A stretch of 37,034 bases of DNA from Candidatus Rokuibacteriota bacterium (GCA_016193045.1 JACPSW010000065.1:1-37034), one strand, 5' to 3'; shown: positions 21,702 to 29,596, counted from the first letter of the stretch. A program made the numbers and translations. Notes: a model not told the origin generated them from the sequence alone.

Positions 21702-22956
21702 TCAGGACGCGTTCGCGCGCCGCCACCTGCGTCGTAACCTCCTCGCCCTGGGCGGCGACTACGCGCTGTTCCTGGTAGGCTTCTCCTTCGCCTCGCAGTC
21801 CACGATCCTGCCCGCCTTTGCCGAGCACCTGCGGGCGCCGAACATCGTAATCGGCGCGATCCCGGCGGTGATGACGGTCGGCTGGTTCCTGCCGTCGCTG
21901 TTCGCGGCGGGGCACACGGAGACGCTCACGCGGCGGCTTCCGTTCGTGCTGCGCTATACCATCTGGGAGCGCGCGCCGTTTCTCGTCCTCGCGCTGGCCG
22001 CCTTCGTGCTGGCCGAGCCGGCCCCGGCGCTCACCCTGGGCCTGCTACTGATTCTGCTGCTCGCGATCACGGGCGCGGGGGGTGCGCTGATGCCGGCGTG
22101 GATGGACGTGGTGGGGCGGACCATCCCGACGACGCTCAGGGGGCGGTTCTTCGCCGTGGCGAGCGTGCTGGCGAGCGCCGGCGGCCTCATCGGCAGCTTC
22201 GGGACGGCCTATATCCTGGCGGCGGTCCGGGCCCCCGCGAGCTACGGGGTCTGCTTCGTGATCGCGGCGGTGTTCATGGGGCTCTCGTACGCGGCCCTGA
22301 CCTTGACGCGCGAGCCGCCGGTGGTCGTGACGTCGCCCCCCGTGCCGCTCGGCACGTACCTCTCGCGCATCCCCGCGCTGCTGCGCCGCGACCGCAACCT
22401 GACGTGGTTTCTGGCCTCCCGCTCGTTCGCGGTCTTCGGGATGATGGCGAGCGGCTTCTTCACGGTGTACGCCCTGCGCGCGTTGGGCGCCGCGCCCTGG
22501 CACGCCGGCCTGTTCACGGCGGTTCTTCTCGCCGGCCAGATCGTGGGGAACGTTGCGCTCGGCTGGCTCGCCGACCACGCCGGCCACCGGCTCACCATCA
22601 TGATCGGCGTGGCGGCGACCGTGGCGGCGAACCTGGTGGGCCTGGGGGCGACGTCACTCCCGGTCTTCGGCGTCGTCTTCGCGCTCGTGGGAATCCAGGT
22701 GGCGGCGATCAACGTCTCCAGCCTCAACGTGCTGCTGGAGTTCGCTCCCGGGACGGCCCAGCGTCCCACCTACGTCGGCCTGGGGACCACGTCGGTGGCG
22801 CCGGTCGCGTTCGCCGCGCCGCTGCTGGCCGGCGTCATGGTGGATACGGTGGGGTTCCCGCCGGTGTTCAGCGCGGGGGCCCTGTTCGGCGCGGTGGGGC
22901 TCGGCCTGCTGGCGACGCGGGTGCGGGATCCACGCCACCAACCCGAAGCGTGCTGA
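21691..22956 (+). CDS. MFS transporter
   Basis: This 421-residue major facilitator protein has about twelve hydrophobic helices. It starts at [20 protein letters not shown]; the ATG lies 10 nt inside the dehydratase gene, so the two are coupled. The first helix is [23 protein letters not shown] loop between helices 2 and 3 reads [13 protein letters not shown] in place of the strict MFS motif, and a later [12 protein letters not shown] resembles the G-x3-D-x2-G-R motif in the second half. The substrate cannot be predicted; the second half shows no extra domain. Confidence 0.87.
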   Translation: MPDDQDAFARRHLRRNLLALGGDYALFLVGFSFASQSTILPAFAEHLRAPNIVIGAIPAVMTVGWFLPSLFAAGHTETLTRRLPFVLRYTIWERAPFLVLALAAFVLAEPAPALTLGLLLILLLAITGAGGALMPAWMDVVGRTIPTTLRGRFFAVASVLASAGGLIGSFGTAYILAAVRAPASYGVCFVIAAVFMGLSYAALTLTREPPVVVTSPPVPLGTYLSRIPALLRRDRNLTWFLASRSFAVFGMMASGFFTVYALRALGAAPWHAGLFTAVLLAGQIVGNVALGWLADHAGHRLTIMIGVAATVAANLVGLGATSLPVFGVVFALVGIQVAAINVSSLNVLLEFAPGTAQRPTYVGLGTTSVAPVAFAAPLLAGVMVDTVGFPPVFSAGALFGAVGLGLLATRVRDPRHQPEAC

Positions 22957-22960
22957 CCGA

Positions 22961-22990
22961 TTGACACCCCCGAGCGGCTCTGAATAGAAT
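22961..22990 (+). promoter_or_regulatory. Promoter of mlaC-like gene 1
   Basis: TTGACA (22961-22966), 18 nt, TAGAAT (22985-22990), then GGAGG at 23011-23015 and ATG at 23023. Confidence 0.75.
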
Positions 22991-23022
22991 AGGCGTACAC
23001 CCGTGACATCGGAGGATCGTTG

Positions 23023-23724
23023 ATGATGTGGCGTCCCACTCTGGTCCTTATTGCCGTCGTCTCCGTGCTGGCGGTCTTCGTCGGGCCTGCAGCCTGGGCT
23101 GGCCCCCCCACCGACCAGCTCCGCGTCCAGATCGACAAGGTGCTGAGAGTCCTCGCCGACCCCGAGCTCCAGAAGGACGGGAAGATCCAGGAGCGGCGCG
23201 TGGCCATCCGCAAGATCGCGAGCGACATCTTCGACTTCAACGAGATCACCAAGCGCAGCCTCGGCCGCCATTGGCAGGCCCGGACGCCCGCGGAGCAGGC
23301 CGAGTTCGTCGGGCTCCTCACCGATCTCCTGGAGCGGACCTATATCTCCAAGATCGAGGGTTACACCGGCGAGAAGGTCGCGTTCGTGGGCGAGGCGCTC
23401 GACAGCGGGGTGGCGACGGTGCGTAGCAGGATCGTCACCAAGCAGGGCACCGAGATCCCCGTCGAGTACCGCATGTACCAGGCGGGGAACCGCTGGCTCA
23501 CCTACGACGTGTCGGTGGAGGGGATCAGCCTCGTCGCCAATTACCGGACCCAGTTCAACGCGATCATCCAGAGGAGCTCCTACCAGGAGCTCGTCAAGAC
23601 GATGAGGGCCAAGCAGGCGGAGGCGCGGGAGCCCGTGGTCGCCAAGCGCCGGGAGCCCGAGCCGACGGGTGCCGCGGGGCGGGCCGAGGGGCGGCCGGCC
23701 CCTCTCCGCCGCCAGTCGCCGTAG
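23023..23724 (+). CDS. MlaC/Ttg2D-type phospholipid-binding protein, copy 1
   Basis: This 233-residue periplasmic protein of the MlaC family carries phospholipid between membranes in Mla systems. The signal peptide ends near AAWA before GPPTDQLR. The family core follows: DFNEITKRSLGRHWQARTPAE, FVGLLTDLLERTYISKIEGY, GTEIPVEYRMYQAGNRWLTYDV and LVANYRTQFNAIIQRSSYQEL. A charged tail of about 40 residues (AREPVVAKRREPEPTG) is extra. The start at 23023 fits GGAGG seven bases upstream. A paralogue lies at 25078-25677; mlaF, mlaE and mlaD are not in the window. Confidence 0.92.
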   Translation: MMWRPTLVLIAVVSVLAVFVGPAAWAGPPTDQLRVQIDKVLRVLADPELQKDGKIQERRVAIRKIASDIFDFNEITKRSLGRHWQARTPAEQAEFVGLLTDLLERTYISKIEGYTGEKVAFVGEALDSGVATVRSRIVTKQGTEIPVEYRMYQAGNRWLTYDVSVEGISLVANYRTQFNAIIQRSSYQELVKTMRAKQAEAREPVVAKRREPEPTGAAGRAEGRPAPLRRQSP

Positions 23725-23745
23725 CAGCGAGGTTGTCCTCGGGTC

Positions 23746-24060
23746 GTGAACACGACTCCCATCGAGATCCGCCGTGTCGAAGATCGCGAGATCCACGTCG
23801 CGTGGGCCGACGGGCACCAGAGCATCCTTCCGAACAAATACCTCCGAGCGCACTGCGCCTGCGCCATGTGCGTCAATGAGTTGACGGGAGAGCGGATCCT
23901 GAATCCACGGACGATCCCCGAGGACGTCCGCGCCATGGAGATTTCGCTCGTGGGGCGCTACGCGGTCCAGATCGGCTGGAGCGATGGGCACTCCACGGGG
24001 ATCTACCCCTTCGAGCGGCTGCGGGCCCTCTGTCCCTGCGACGCCTGCCAGAGGAGATAG
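23746..24060 (+). CDS. DUF971 (gamma-butyrobetaine hydroxylase-like N-terminal domain) protein
   Basis: This 104-residue protein starts at GTG. It has the DUF971 pattern: PIEIRRVEDREIHVAWADGH, the Cys pair region HCACAMCVNE, NPRTIPEDVRAMEISLVGRY, AVQIGWSDGHSTGIYPFERL and a final CPCDACQR. Two Cys clusters could bind zinc or an iron-sulfur unit. In some bacteria DUF971 stands alone near MRP/ApbC-type factors. A hairpin CGAGG-TTGT-CCTCG sits just before the start at 23728-23741 and could limit translation. It follows mlaC copy 1 by 21 nt, so it is likely co-transcribed. Confidence 0.88.
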   Translation: MNTTPIEIRRVEDREIHVAWADGHQSILPNKYLRAHCACAMCVNELTGERILNPRTIPEDVRAMEISLVGRYAVQIGWSDGHSTGIYPFERLRALCPCDACQRR

Positions 24061-24071
24061 ACGAGGGCCGC

Positions 24072-24102
24072 GATCACCACGGTTGGAGGCGTCGCGGTGA
24101 TC
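24072..24102. terminator. Inverted repeat between convergent genes
   Basis: GATCACC (24072-24078) and GGTGATC (24096-24102) are separated by 17 nt, in the 79-bp space between the DUF971 gene and the convergent oxidoreductase. It may act as a weak bidirectional terminator. Confidence 0.3.
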
Positions 24103-24139
24103 CCCTCCCCATGGCCGGCCGCTCCCGCTGTGCCGTGGC

Positions 24140-25081
24140 TTACGCGGGCGCCCGCTCCCGGAGCGCGGGGATGACCTCCCGGGCGAACTGCTCGACCTGC
24201 TCCAGGCGCGCCGGCCAGCTCGGCACCATGAACTGGAGCGCGATGTGCTCCACACCGATCCGCTCGTAGGCCCGGAGCGCCGCGACGAGCTGCTCGGGGG
24301 TGCCGTGGAGCCGGTCCTCCTCCTGCGCCACGGGCTTCATGCTGAGCTCGATGGGGAGGCAGCACGCCAGCCCGATCCGCTCGGGAACGCGTCCCGCCTC
24401 GCGCGCCCACCGCCGCACGTTCTCGAAGCGGGCGGCCAGCTCGCGGGGCGTGATCCTCACGAAGTAGGGGAACCACGCGTCGCCGTAGGTCGCGGCGCGC
24501 CGCTGGGCGCGGGCGCCTTCCCCGCCGACCCAGAGGGGGATGCGGGGCGTCTGGAGCGGCTTGGGGTTGAACGCCAGCTCGTCGAAGCGGTAGTAGCGCC
24601 CCTCGAAGCGCGGCCGCTCCTCCGTCCAGAGCCGGTCCACCAGCCGGAGCTGCTCGTCGGACAGATCGCCCCGCTCCTTGAAGGGAACCCCCAGGGCCTC
24701 GAACTCCTCCACCATCCAGCCGACCCCCACGCCGAGGACGAGACGGCCTTTCGAGAGGTGATCGATCGTGGTGGCAATCTTGGCCCAGTAGAGCGGATGG
24801 CGATAGGGCATGACGAGGACGCTCATCCCGAGCCGGATCTTCTCGGTGCAGCCGGCCAGGAAGGCGAGGCAGGTCAGCGGCTCCAGGAAGGGGCGATCGG
24901 GGGGCACGATGAAGCGCCCCTCCGCGCTGTAGGGATAGACGGTCTTGATCTCCCAGGGGATGATGATGCGGTCCGCCGCCCAGACCGAATCGTAGCCGAG
25001 GGCCTCCGCCCCGCGCGCCGCCTCCATCAGCACGGGGCCGGCCGCGCGGCCGGAGACCGGAAGGAAGACCCCGAACTTCAC
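24140..25081 (-). CDS. Luciferase-like F420-type oxidoreductase
   Basis: This 313-residue LLM-class flavin or F420-dependent oxidoreductase begins MKFGVFLPVSGRAAGPVLME. Landmarks are AEALGYDSVWAADRI, FLEPLTCLAFLAGCTEKIRLG, VLVMPYRHPLYWAKIATTID, SKGRLVLGVGVGWM and PRIPLWVGGEGARAQRRAATYGDAW, the usual order for the TIM barrel and cofactor site. The substrate is unknown. Its ATG overlaps the stop of mlaC copy 2 (ATGA), so the two are co-translated, an unusual pairing that may merely reflect shared expression. Confidence 0.9.
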   Translation of the reverse strand: MKFGVFLPVSGRAAGPVLMEAARGAEALGYDSVWAADRIIIPWEIKTVYPYSAEGRFIVPPDRPFLEPLTCLAFLAGCTEKIRLGMSVLVMPYRHPLYWAKIATTIDHLSKGRLVLGVGVGWMVEEFEALGVPFKERGDLSDEQLRLVDRLWTEERPRFEGRYYRFDELAFNPKPLQTPRIPLWVGGEGARAQRRAATYGDAWFPYFVRITPRELAARFENVRRWAREAGRVPERIGLACCLPIELSMKPVAQEEDRLHGTPEQLVAALRAYERIGVEHIALQFMVPSWPARLEQVEQFAREVIPALRERAPA

Positions 25082-25677
25082 AGGCTCGACTGTTTGGCCT
25101 TCAGCTTCCGGACGAGATCCTCGTAGGAGGAGGTCTGGATGATCTTGTTGAACTGGGCGCGGTAGTTCTTCATGAGGCTGACGCCCTCGATCCAGACGTC
25201 GTACACGAACCAGCGATCCCCCCGCCGGAGGACCTGATAGTCCACGGGCAGTTCCGCGCCGCTCTTGGTGATGATGCGGGTCTTGACGGTGGCGAGGTCG
25301 CCGTCCACAGACTCGCCGGTGTACTGGATCCGCTCCCCGGCGTACTGCTCGAGCCTCGAGGCGAACGTACGCTCCAGCAGGTCCCCCAGGAGGCGCGAGA
25401 ACTCCTGTCGCTCCTGCGCGGTCCGGCGCTCCCAGTGGGGACCCAGGGCGCGCCGGGCGCTCTCGGTGAAATCGAAGACGTCGGTGGCCACCCGGCGGAT
25501 GGCGGCGCGGCGTTCCTTGAGCTTGGCGTCGCCCTTCAGGGTCGGGTCTTCGAGGATCGGGATGATCTTGTCGATGGAGCCCTTCAGCTGCTCGGTCGGC
25601 GTCACCGCCCGGGCCGGCGCCACGGAGAGGATCAACAGGCCGGCGAGGGCGAGCGCCACATGCGCAACACGAATCAT
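25078..25677 (-). CDS. MlaC/Ttg2D-type phospholipid-binding protein, copy 2
   Basis: This protein of about 199 residues starts at MIRVAHVALALAGLLILSVA, chosen because GGAGG stands just upstream; a longer frame to 25773 runs through the promoter. The signal peptide ends PARA before VTPTEQ. The core matches copy 1: FDFTESARRALGPHWERRTAQE, LLGDLLERTFASRLEQYAGE, GAELPVDYQVLRRGDRWFVYDV and MKNYRAQFNKIIQTSSYEDL. It lacks the charged tail of copy 1. Two MlaC paralogues 1.4 kb apart on opposite strands imply duplication. Confidence 0.92.
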   Translation of the reverse strand: MIRVAHVALALAGLLILSVAPARAVTPTEQLKGSIDKIIPILEDPTLKGDAKLKERRAAIRRVATDVFDFTESARRALGPHWERRTAQERQEFSRLLGDLLERTFASRLEQYAGERIQYTGESVDGDLATVKTRIITKSGAELPVDYQVLRRGDRWFVYDVWIEGVSLMKNYRAQFNKIIQTSSYEDLVRKLKAKQSSL

Positions 25678-25763
25678 CAGGTTTCCTCCGTTCTGGATTT
25701 TCCTGCCGGGAATCAGGCGTGACTCCCGAACGGCCAGCGCACGACTGGCGAGACGACGTTTTG

Positions 25764-25774
25764 AGTGTAGCACA
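25764..25774 (-). promoter_or_regulatory. Extended -10 promoter of mlaC copy 2
   Basis: On the minus strand TGTGCTACACT (25774-25764) contains the TGnTACACT extended -10. No -35 is evident. The same TGTGCTACA word stands before the genes at 27927 and 34790. Confidence 0.5.
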
Positions 25775-25799
25775 GAATGGGCCGAGGCGGGGGGGCGTG

Positions 25800-25828
25800 T
25801 TGACAGTCCCTCCCCCGCCGCCTACACT
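25800..25828 (+). promoter_or_regulatory. Near-consensus promoter pointing antisense
   Basis: TTGACA (25800-25805), 17 nt, TACACT (25823-25828) on the plus strand. The first downstream gene, at 25856-26248, is on the other strand, so transcripts would be antisense to it unless they reach the gene at 26317. Confidence 0.55.
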
Positions 25829-25855
25829 CCACCCGTGATCGCGGACGGCGGGGAA

Positions 25856-26248
25856 TCAGGCGCAGCCGGGGCGCGGGGCGCCGGGCGCGCGCGGGGGCAC
25901 GAGGGTGCAGGCGAACGTGGCGGGCTGCTTCCTGTACTCATCGAGCGTCGCCCGGAGGCGGGCGAGGGTGCGGTCGCGCCGGGCGAGGCCGATCCCGTAG
26001 ACGGCAAGGTCGTTCACGAGCCGCAGATAGAACTGGTGCGGGGCATCGCCGCCGCCGCCCACGCAGGGAGACGGCTTCTGGGCCAGGCGCAGCAGGTGCC
26101 CGAACGCGCTCACGTACTCGGCCACGAGGGGCTCGTCGCGGAGGTCGCGCGGCACCTCCGGGAAGCGGGCGAGGAATTCGTCGACCGTCATGGGCCCGCG
26201 CGGGCTCCGGTCCTCGACGTCCTTCGAGAGGCGGATCTGCAGCGCCAT
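25856..26248 (-). CDS. Hypothetical protein
   Basis: The product is about 130 residues from MALQIRLSKDVEDRSPRGPM. The frame extends to 26290, but that start would sit close to the divergent neighbour. Visible blocks are MTVDEFLARFPEVPRDLRDE, VAEYVSAFGHLLRLA and FYLRLVNDLAVYGIGLARRD, mostly helical. There is no signal peptide, no membrane span and no convincing family. It is divergent from a VOC-family gene, with 68 bp between starts, and no clear ribosome site is seen. Confidence 0.5.
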   Translation of the reverse strand: MALQIRLSKDVEDRSPRGPMTVDEFLARFPEVPRDLRDEPLVAEYVSAFGHLLRLAQKPSPCVGGGGDAPHQFYLRLVNDLAVYGIGLARRDRTLARLRATLDEYRKQPATFACTLVPPRAPGAPRPGCA

Positions 26249-26316
26249 GATGGCATGATAGCGCGGAGGTTCGGCGCGGGTCAAGCGCATGTCGCGCCGG
26301 CCTTCGGAGGCCGCTG

Positions 26317-27087
26317 ATGCTCCGGGGCATCGACCACCTTGTCGTCGCGGTGCCGGACCTGGACACAGCCATCCGGAACTACGCCGGGCTCGGCTTCACC
26401 GTGGTGCCGGGTGGCCGGCACCCGGTCGGCACTCACAACGCGCTCATCGCGTTCGCGGACGGGTCGTACCTCGAGCTGATCGCCTTCTACGAGCCGACCC
26501 CAGACCACCGCTGGTGGGCGCCGCTTCAAAAGGGCGGCGGCCTGGTGGACTTCTGTATGCAGACGGACGACCTGGGGGGCGACACCGCCGCGTTCCGCCG
26601 GGCCGGCGTGGCCATCGACGACCCGACGCCGCTCTCCCGCATCCGGCCGGACGGCTACAAGCTCAGCTGGGTGCTCTCGATCCCGCGCGAGCCGCATCGC
26701 GGAGTGGCGCCGTTCCTGATCCAGGACGAGACGCCGCGGGAGGAGCGCGTGCCGCGGCAGATGACCCACCGGAATCAGGTCCGGGGGATCGGCGCGCTGA
26801 CGGTGGCGGTGGGCGACGTCGCGCCCGTCCGGCAGTGGTGCTCGCGCGTGCTGGGCGTTGCGGGGCAAGACGTGAGCCGGGACGACCTCGGGGCGCTCGG
26901 CGCGCGCTTCGCGATCGGGCCTCACGCGCTCGATTTCGTGGCGCCGCGGGGCGCGGGATCCCCGCTGACCGCGTGGCTCGAGGCCCGGGGGCCGTCCCCC
27001 TACGCCGCCACGCTGCTGACGGCGGCGGGGAAGCCGGGTCCGCTCGACCAGGCCGAGACCCTCGGCGCCCGGTTCTCCTTTGCCTGA
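26317..27087 (+). CDS. VOC/glyoxalase-like protein (two half domains)
   Basis: This 256-residue vicinal-oxygen-chelate superfamily protein of the glyoxalase-3 (PF13468) type has first module MLRGIDHLVVAVPDLDTAIR with an N-terminal metal-type His (IDHLV) and the Glu in YLELIAFYEP. The second module resumes at RGIGALTVAVGDVAPVRQWC but lacks the matching His, so it may hold only structure. A metal-dependent isomerase, hydrolase or dioxygenase is possible; the substrate is unknown. A second VOC gene follows within 60 nt. Confidence 0.8.
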   Translation: MLRGIDHLVVAVPDLDTAIRNYAGLGFTVVPGGRHPVGTHNALIAFADGSYLELIAFYEPTPDHRWWAPLQKGGGLVDFCMQTDDLGGDTAAFRRAGVAIDDPTPLSRIRPDGYKLSWVLSIPREPHRGVAPFLIQDETPREERVPRQMTHRNQVRGIGALTVAVGDVAPVRQWCSRVLGVAGQDVSRDDLGALGARFAIGPHALDFVAPRGAGSPLTAWLEARGPSPYAATLLTAAGKPGPLDQAETLGARFSFA

Positions 27088-27103
27088 ACCTCGAGAGGCT
27101 GCC

Positions 27104-27142
27104 ATGTCCTGGATCCGCATCGTTCGGCACAGCAGCATGTGA
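27104..27142 (+). other. Twelve-codon ORF overlapping the next start
   Basis: The frame reads MSWIRIVRHSSM then TGA and overlaps the next ATG in TGATG. GAGAGG is eight bases upstream. It could be a leader peptide that couples translation of the second VOC gene, or the truncated start of a lost gene. Confidence 0.3.
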
Positions 27143-27489
27143 TGGCCATGGGCCTCCGGCATCTCGCGCTGCGGACCCGTGATCTGGAGGCGACCGAACG
27201 CTTCTACACCGGCGTGCTGGGGCTCCGGATGGCCTTCCGCTATCCCGGGATGATCTTTCTCGAGAGCCCCGGCGGCGCGGACCTGCTGAATTTCTGCCGG
27301 ACGCGCCGCTCCCTCGATCCCCGCGCCGGCGGCCTCGACCATTTGGGTTTCCGCGTGGACCGGCGGCGGCTGGCGGTCGTCCGCGAGCGGCTCCGCAAGG
27401 CGGGGGTGAGGATCACGGGGCGGCGGGGGCGCTGGGCCGTCTACTTCAAGGACCCCAACGGCTACACCGTCGAGGTGTACGCGGACTGA
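27142..27489 (+). CDS. VOC/glyoxalase-like protein, single domain
   Basis: This 115-residue protein begins MAMGLRHLALRTRDLEATER (a GTG three bases upstream is an alternative). It has the complete one-domain glyoxalase pattern: His in LRHLALRT, FYTGVLGLRMAFRYPG, HLGFRVD and the terminal YFKDPNGYTVEVYAD with the metal Glu. Such proteins dimerise and act on diverse substrates, including fosfomycin-type and aromatic ones; no specific assignment is possible. Its last 28 nt overlap the convergent PilZ gene. Confidence 0.85.
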   Translation: MAMGLRHLALRTRDLEATERFYTGVLGLRMAFRYPGMIFLESPGGADLLNFCRTRRSLDPRAGGLDHLGFRVDRRRLAVVRERLRKAGVRITGRRGRWAVYFKDPNGYTVEVYAD

Positions 27490-27854
27490 GCGGCGACCAG
27501 CTTCTTGAGGCGGATGAAATCACTCCCGCCGAGATTGACGAAGACGATCGCCTGCCCGTCGCGGTCGATCCGCCACACGAGCCCCTTGATGACCATGGGC
27601 GGCTCCCCGTCGGGCGGGGCGAAGTGAAGCTGAAGGGTGGTCCCTTCCGGCGGCGCGGGGTTCTTGACCCTCGGGTGTAGCTTCGCGCCGAAGGGGTTGA
27701 GCCCCGAGAGTTTCGCCTTCTGAGAGCGGCGGCCGGGAATCTCCACGGTGACGTTCCATTCCACCGCGGCGCGCGGGAAGCGGCGGGTGTCGGGCTTCTT
27801 GAGGATCCGCCTCGGGCGGGCCTTCCTCCCCCGGGGCTTGGTCGGGCGTTTCAT
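27462..27854 (-). CDS. PilZ-domain protein (putative c-di-GMP receptor)
   Basis: This 130-residue single-domain protein has a Lys/Arg-rich N-terminus and then R24-R-F-P-R28, the R-x3-R c-di-GMP motif. The second motif, usually [DN]-x-S-x2-G, is degenerate here (KLSGLNPFGAKL). Beta strands AAVEWNVTVEIPG, GTTLQLHFAPP and MVIKGLVWRIDRDG complete the barrel. It may bind c-di-GMP and regulate motility or secretion, but the second motif makes binding uncertain. Its 3' end overlaps the convergent VOC gene by 28 nt. Confidence 0.82.
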   Translation of the reverse strand: MKRPTKPRGRKARPRRILKKPDTRRFPRAAVEWNVTVEIPGRRSQKAKLSGLNPFGAKLHPRVKNPAPPEGTTLQLHFAPPDGEPPMVIKGLVWRIDRDGQAIVFVNLGGSDFIRLKKLVAAQSAYTSTV

Positions 27855-27904
27855 AGGATGGCTCTTATTCTAACCAAAACCACGGCCGGACCGCCACGTG
27901 ATTG

Positions 27905-27913
27905 TGCTACACT
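27905..27913 (+). promoter_or_regulatory. Extended -10 promoter of the HAD gene
   Basis: TGCTACACT (27905-27913) within GATTGTGCTACACTT. The expected start site is about seven bases before the ATG at 27927, so the mRNA would be nearly leaderless; no ribosome site is present. Confidence 0.5.
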
Positions 27914-27926
27914 TCCGCCCGCCGGC

Positions 27927-28550
27927 ATGGACATCCAGGGACTGATCTTCGACTTCGGCGGCGTCATCTGGGACATGCGCTGGGACGCCTGCCACGAGCT
28001 CGAGCAGGAGCACGGTCTCCCGCGAGGGACCGTCTTCCAGACGCTCTATCGGACGGAGGCATGGCGCGCGATCGAGCGCGGCCGTGGGGATCGCCAGGCC
28101 TGGCTGGACGAGGCTCACCGGGCCCTGGTGGAGCGGGCCGGGCGGCCGCTCCCGCGGCTCCACGACGTCTGGCGCGAGCGGCAGCACCTCCTGTGGGAAA
28201 ACGTCGCGCTCATTCGGGCCCTCCGCCCGCCCTACCGGACCGCCATCCTCAGCAACGCTGACATCTCCCTGCGGGCCCGGATCGAGCAGGACCTCGGCAT
28301 CCACGATCTCTTCGACGCGATCATCTGCTCCGCCGAGGTCGGCCTGGCGAAGCCCGACCTCGCCATCTACCGGCTCGCCGCCGACCGACTCTCCCTGCCC
28401 ACCGACGCCTGTCTGTTCATCGACGATTACGAGCCGAACATCGAGGCCGCCGAGGAAACCGGCATGCGGGCGCTGCTCTACCGCGTGGATCGGGGTCATC
28501 AGTTGAAGGAGCAACTGGCTCAGCTCGGAGTGACCGGTCCGGAGGAGTGA
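27927..28550 (+). CDS. HAD-superfamily hydrolase, subfamily IA
   Basis: This 207-residue phosphatase-like protein has motif I FDFGGVIWD (nucleophile Asp9), motif II ILSNAD, a motif III Lys in VGLAKPDLAIY and motif IV FIDDYEPNIEAAEETGM. The helical cap lies between motifs I and II (ELEQEHGLPRGTVFQTLYRT). It probably hydrolyses a phosphomonoester; the substrate is unknown. The start is the ATG after the -10 box, without ribosome site. A small lipoprotein follows, its start within 6 nt of this stop. Confidence 0.9.
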   Translation: MDIQGLIFDFGGVIWDMRWDACHELEQEHGLPRGTVFQTLYRTEAWRAIERGRGDRQAWLDEAHRALVERAGRPLPRLHDVWRERQHLLWENVALIRALRPPYRTAILSNADISLRARIEQDLGIHDLFDAIICSAEVGLAKPDLAIYRLAADRLSLPTDACLFIDDYEPNIEAAEETGMRALLYRVDRGHQLKEQLAQLGVTGPEE

Positions 28551-28555
28551 CCACC

Positions 28556-28810
28556 ATGCCGACGCGTCACGCGCTCGTCTGGCTGACCGCCCTGCTCCTG
28601 AGCGCGTTCGGATGCGCCTCGAGCGGCGAGCGCCTTTGGTACAAGCCGGGTGGGAACTACACCACGGCCGAGTTCAACCAGGACCGGGACGCGTGCACGA
28701 GGGGCAAGAAGCTGGACGAGGAGTGCCTGAAAGCCAAGGGATGGGTGTCCGTGAGTCCCGACCGTCCGGCGCCGACCCCTTCGCCCACGCCGTCGCCCGG
28801 TCGCTATTAG
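28556..28810 (+). CDS. Small lipoprotein
   Basis: The product is 84 residues from MPTRHALVWLTALLLSAFGC, with GGAGGAG nine bases before this ATG; a GTG at 28547 is also in frame. The lipobox F-G-C-A gives a lipid-anchored Cys. The mature part GERLWYKPGGNYTTAEFNQD, CTRGKKLDEECLKAKGW contains two more Cys and ends in a Pro/Ser/Thr-rich tail (PAPTPSPTPSPGRY). It looks like a small outer-membrane lipoprotein; the function is unknown. Confidence 0.75.
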   Translation: MPTRHALVWLTALLLSAFGCASSGERLWYKPGGNYTTAEFNQDRDACTRGKKLDEECLKAKGWVSVSPDRPAPTPSPTPSPGRY

Positions 28811-28830
28811 CGCGCCGTCCCGCCGGCTAG

Positions 28831-29040
28831 CCTGCATTATTCACGAACCATGGTCGAGTGTGGCGAGCGGGGCCTGTCGCAGGGCGCAACCCCCGCGGGT
28901 CCGGCTCCGTCACCCACTCGCCCGAACGCCGCGCCGCGCGCGGCGGACGGGACGAGGGGGGCCCACTGCGCGCGGCCCCGTGGGGGCTGCACCCTGCGCC
29001 ACCCGCCCGCTCGCACCATCGCCGTTCGTGAATAATGCGC
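28831..29040. mobile_element. MITE-like element, 210 bp, with terminal inverted repeats
   Basis: GCATTATTCACGAAC (28834-28848) is perfectly inverted as GTTCGTGAATAATGC (29024-29038). Imperfect inverted homology continues inward: GCGAGCGGG against CCCGCTCGC, and GGCGCAACCCCCGCGGG against its partner near 28978-28996, for about 75 bp per arm. A direct repeat GCTAG lies at 28826-28830 and 29041-29045, as expected for a target duplication. It has no coding capacity of its own. The right repeat supplies the stop codon of the next gene. Confidence 0.75.
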
Positions 29041-29041
29041 G

Positions 29042-29551
29042 CTAGTGTGAATCCTCCGTGTCGGGGATCAATTGGTGGAAGAGGCTCGACTCCCGCTTGT
29101 AGAAGCCTTGGGTGTGAAAGGAGTCGGGGAGCCTGAACCGCTGATAATCCAGGTGGTGGCAGAGCTCATGGAGCAGCGTCCGGAGGAAGGTTCGGAACGC
29201 CACCACCCGCCGCTGGCGAGCGGTGCGCATCCAGAGGGTGATCTTCGGCGGCCTGGTGGCGCGCGCCTCCGTGTAGAGGCCGTGGAGCTCTCCCCAGTGG
29301 GCGTGGGGGCGAGCCGCGAGCACTTCCACCCTCACGGGGCCGACGCCCAGCGCCTCCGTGAGTCCATCCAGCAGCCGCTGGCACGCCAGCTGGGTCGCGG
29401 CCCGCTCCTCCCGGGCGAGCCCCTCGGCCAGCCCGGCGACGACAGGCCGCAGCGCTTCGGCCCCGGGGAGGCGCACTTCGGTCACGCCGTCGCTCTTATC
29501 GTAGATGGCCCTCTGGCGCCTGGTGAGGCGCGCGTAGTACGCGAAGGGCAT
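29042..29551 (-). CDS. Zincin-like putative metallopeptidase
   Basis: This protein of about 169 residues starts at MPFAYYARLTRRQRAIYDKS; the longer frame to 29632 reads through hairpin-rich DNA. The motif HELCH at residues 128-132 within LLHELCHHLDYQRF is a zinc protease signature. A later His/Glu set (SFHTQGFYKRESSLFHQL) could give the third ligand. SprT/WSS1-like small zincins share such a layout. There is no signal peptide, so it is probably cytoplasmic. The stop TAG lies in the target repeat of the MITE-like element, so insertion has changed or supplied its C-terminus. Confidence 0.7.
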   Translation of the reverse strand: MPFAYYARLTRRQRAIYDKSDGVTEVRLPGAEALRPVVAGLAEGLAREERAATQLACQRLLDGLTEALGVGPVRVEVLAARPHAHWGELHGLYTEARATRPPKITLWMRTARQRRVVAFRTFLRTLLHELCHHLDYQRFRLPDSFHTQGFYKRESSLFHQLIPDTEDSH

Positions 29552-29596
29552 GCCCTCGGAGGGGGGCTCACGCCCCCCTTCCGACTCCTCCCCCCG

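Noticed and set aside
28850..29045. Short plus-strand frames between the small lipoprotein and the zincin gene.
   Set aside because: They lie wholly inside the inverted-repeat element and have no ribosome site.
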